Source of the DNA: Rhodocyclales bacterium
Lineage (GTDB): Bacteria; Pseudomonadota; Gammaproteobacteria; Burkholderiales; Rhodocyclaceae
Length of the DNA: 8,200 bases
Direction of reading: 5' to 3'
Assembly (NCBI GenBank): GCA_021286885.1
Contig: JAJTBM010000118.1
Coordinates: 1 to 8,200, forward strand
Both the position numbers and the translations under genes were made by a program. Position 1 is the stretch's first letter. Each line of letters starts with the position of its first letter. Positions 6,463-8,200 of this stretch are shown one piece after another. The notes beneath the pieces are model-generated. The model was not told the DNA's origin. It ran no database searches and saw nothing but the letters and a program-made list of their open reading frames with translations.

Positions 6463-6477
6463 CGCGATAAAATCGCG
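6463..6477 (+). promoter_or_regulatory. Possible sigma-70 -10 region within a short palindrome, upstream of the FAD protein gene
   Basis: A perfect 6-bp inverted repeat (6463-6468 and 6472-6477) surrounds a 3-base loop and contains TAAAAT (6468-6473), one mismatch from the -10 consensus. The best -35-like element (TTGAAG, 6448-6453) is only 14 bases away, which is short. This is a weak candidate for an independent housekeeping promoter between draG and the downstream gene. Confidence 0.35.
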
Positions 6478-6520
6478 GGCCGAATGCGTTTTTCCGGCAC
6501 CCCTGGTGCCAGCCCACCCC

Positions 6521-8134
6521 ATGTTGCGACTGTCCGAACTCCGGCTCCCCCTCGATCACCCCGCTGAAGCCCTGCCCCAACTGATCCAGCAACGCCTGGG
6601 CCTGAAGGCCGGCGAGCTGCTGAACCACACGGTTTTCAAGCGCAGCTACGATGCGCGCAAGAACGTGAAGCTCAGCTTCATCTACATCGTCGATCTGGAG
6701 CTGAAGGACGAAGCCGCCGTACTGGCCCGCCACGGGCAAGACCCCCACCTCAAGCCCAGCCCGGACATGCGCTACCACTTTGTAGCCCAGGCGCCGGCCA
6801 GCCTGCCCCATCGCCCGGTGGTGATCGGCTTCGGGCCCTGCGGGATCTTCGCAGCCCTGGTGCTGGCCCAGATGGGTTTCAAGCCCATCGTGCTGGAGCG
6901 GGGCAAGGCCGTGCGCGAACGCACCCAAGACACCTGGGGCCTGTGGCGGCGCAAGACCCTGAACCCGGAATCCAACGTCCAGTTTGGTGAAGGCGGCGCC
7001 GGCACCTTCTCGGACGGCAAGCTCTACAGCCAGATCAAAGACCCCAAGCACTACGGCCGCAAGGTGCTCACCGAGTTCGTGAAGGCCGGCGCGCCCGCCG
7101 AAATCCTGTACGTGTCCAAACCCCACATCGGCACCTTCCGGCTGGTGGGGATGGTGGAAAACATGCGTGCCGAGATCCAGAAGCTGGGCGGCGAGATTCG
7201 CTTCGAGCAGCGCGTCACCGAGCTGCTGATCGAAGCTGGCCAGGTACGCGGGGTGCGCACCCAGACCGGCGACGAGATCCGCACCGACCACGTGGTGCTG
7301 GCCCTGGGCCACAGCGCCCGGGACACCTTTGAAATGCTCCACACCAAGGGCGTGTTCATGGAAGCCAAGCCCTTCTCGGTGGGCTTCCGGATCGAACACC
7401 CCCAATCCCTGATCGACAAGGCCCGCCTGGGCCCCCACGCCGGCCACCCGGAACTGGGCGCCGCCGACTACAAGCTGGTGCACCACGCCTCCAACGGACG
7501 CGCCGTGTACAGCTTCTGCATGTGCCCCGGCGGCACCGTGGTGGCGGCCACCTCCGAGCCCAACCGGGTGGTCACCAACGGGATGAGCCAATACTCCCGC
7601 AACGAGCGCAACGCCAACGCGGGCATCGTGGTGAGCATCGACCCCAGCGACTACCCGGGCAGCCCCATTGCCGGCATCGAGTTCCAGCGCCAACTGGAAA
7701 GCCATGCCTTCATCCTGGGCGGCAGCACCTACGAGGCGCCGGGCCAGCTGGTGGGCGACTTCCTGCGCGGACGCCCGTCCACCCAGCTGGGGGCAGTGGA
7801 GCCTTCCTACAAGCCGGGGGTGAAGCTGGGGGATCTGTCCACCGCCCTGCCCGACTACGCCATTAGCGCCATGCGCGAAGCCCTGCCGGCCTTCGACCGC
7901 CAGATCAAGGGCTTCAACATGTACGACGCGGTGCTCACCGGGGTGGAAACCCGCACCTCCTCGCCCCTGCGCATCACCCGGGGCGAAGACCTGCAAAGCC
8001 TCAACACCCGGGGCCTCTACCCGGCGGGCGAAGGCGCAGGCTACGCGGGGGGCATCCTGTCTGCCGGGGTCGATGGCATCAAGGTGGCCGAAGCCGTGGC
8101 CCAGCAGATGATGCAGGATCTGAACCTGGGCTAA
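6521..8134 (+). CDS. FAD-dependent dehydrogenase (uncharacterised NAD/FAD-utilising family, COG2509-like)
   Basis: A 537-residue soluble flavoprotein of a widespread bacterial family with no established reaction. Residues 1-95 form an N-terminal domain (beginning MLRLSELRLPLDHP, with FKRSYDARKN near residue 40). The FAD-binding Rossmann motif is VVIGFGPCGIFAA (from residue 100), ending in VLERG. GEGGAGTFSDGK (156-167) is a strongly conserved family signature. The C-terminal FAD motif is GLYPAGEGAGYAGGI (498-512). No transmembrane segment or signal peptide is seen. The ATG at 6521 was chosen because homologues, as I recall, begin with a similar M-R-x-E-L-x-LPLDHP sequence; a GTG at 6506 would add five residues, and neither has a strong ribosome site. 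It lies 69 bases after draG in the same direction. It may be read through from the nif operon, but its wide distribution in non-fixers (family knowledge) suggests an unrelated housekeeping gene. Confidence 0.88.
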   Translation: MLRLSELRLPLDHPAEALPQLIQQRLGLKAGELLNHTVFKRSYDARKNVKLSFIYIVDLELKDEAAVLARHGQDPHLKPSPDMRYHFVAQAPASLPHRPVVIGFGPCGIFAALVLAQMGFKPIVLERGKAVRERTQDTWGLWRRKTLNPESNVQFGEGGAGTFSDGKLYSQIKDPKHYGRKVLTEFVKAGAPAEILYVSKPHIGTFRLVGMVENMRAEIQKLGGEIRFEQRVTELLIEAGQVRGVRTQTGDEIRTDHVVLALGHSARDTFEMLHTKGVFMEAKPFSVGFRIEHPQSLIDKARLGPHAGHPELGAADYKLVHHASNGRAVYSFCMCPGGTVVAATSEPNRVVTNGMSQYSRNERNANAGIVVSIDPSDYPGSPIAGIEFQRQLESHAFILGGSTYEAPGQLVGDFLRGRPSTQLGAVEPSYKPGVKLGDLSTALPDYAISAMREALPAFDRQIKGFNMYDAVLTGVETRTSSPLRITRGEDLQSLNTRGLYPAGEGAGYAGGILSAGVDGIKVAEAVAQQMMQDLNLG

Positions 8135-8143
8135 CCCGTCACG

Positions 8144-8158
8144 GGCGGCAGCGCCGCC
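8144..8158 (+). other. GC-rich hairpin just after the FAD protein gene
   Basis: A 6-bp perfect stem (8144-8149 with 8153-8158) has a 3-base loop, ten bases after the stop codon. No T-run follows. It may protect the mRNA 3' end or cause pausing ahead of the stronger hairpin at 8185. Confidence 0.4.
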
Positions 8159-8181
8159 AGCCCGCGTCCCCCAGACAGCAC

Positions 8182-8200
8182 AAAGCCCGCTTACGCGGGC
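8182..8200. terminator. Probable rho-independent (possibly bidirectional) terminator, cut at window edge
   Basis: GCCCGC (8185-8190) pairs with GCGGGC (8195-8200) around the loop TTAC. It is preceded by AAA, which would pair with or mirror a T-run expected just beyond the edge. This AAAGCCCGC...GCGGGC layout is very common for terminators in GC-rich Proteobacteria. The T-tract itself is outside the window. Confidence 0.7.

Noticed and set aside
5849..7996. Long open frame on the minus strand (715 codons) opposite draG and the FAD protein gene
   Set aside because: It is antisense to two well-supported genes, with repetitive Gly/His/Val composition and no family features.

Overview
This window is about 8.2 kb of GC-rich proteobacterial DNA from a nitrogen fixer. 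It holds an accessory nitrogen-fixation (nif) operon running left to right. Gene content, codon use and the protein types suggest a betaproteobacterium, perhaps of the Rhodocyclales (Azospira, Azoarcus or Dechloromonas type). That assignment is inference, because no rRNA gene is present.

Left edge (1-740, minus strand): the first ~246 codons of a LysR-type regulator resembling NhaR, cut by the window edge. Between it and nifB (741-994) lies a complete NifA-dependent promoter region. It has two NifA upstream activator sequences (TGT-N10-ACA), a near-consensus IHF site and a sigma-54 -24/-12 promoter.

Centre (995-6451, plus strand): seven closely spaced genes in one direction. They are nifB (FeMo-cofactor precursor synthesis), fdxN (2[4Fe-4S] ferredoxin), an ArsC-like 'nitrogenase-associated' protein, fprA (flavodiiron protein), a short [2Fe-2S] ferredoxin, a homologue of the Azotobacter FeSII/Shethna nitrogenase-protecting ferredoxin, and draG (the hydrolase that reactivates ADP-ribosylated Fe protein). 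The only convincing promoter is upstream of nifB, so NifA and RpoN probably drive the whole set. Read together, the operon makes the cofactor core (nifB), supplies electrons (fdxN and the short [2Fe-2S] ferredoxin), deals with oxygen (fprA, FeSII) and reverses post-translational shut-off (draG).

Right edge (6521-8134, plus strand): a large FAD-dependent dehydrogenase of a widespread uncharacterised family, probably transcribed separately. It is followed by a hairpin and then, at the very edge of the window, by the stem-loop of a likely rho-independent terminator.

The most noteworthy features are the nif promoter architecture and the placement of oxygen-protection and Fe-protein-reactivation genes together behind nifB. 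No mobile elements, tRNA or rRNA genes or CRISPR arrays were seen.
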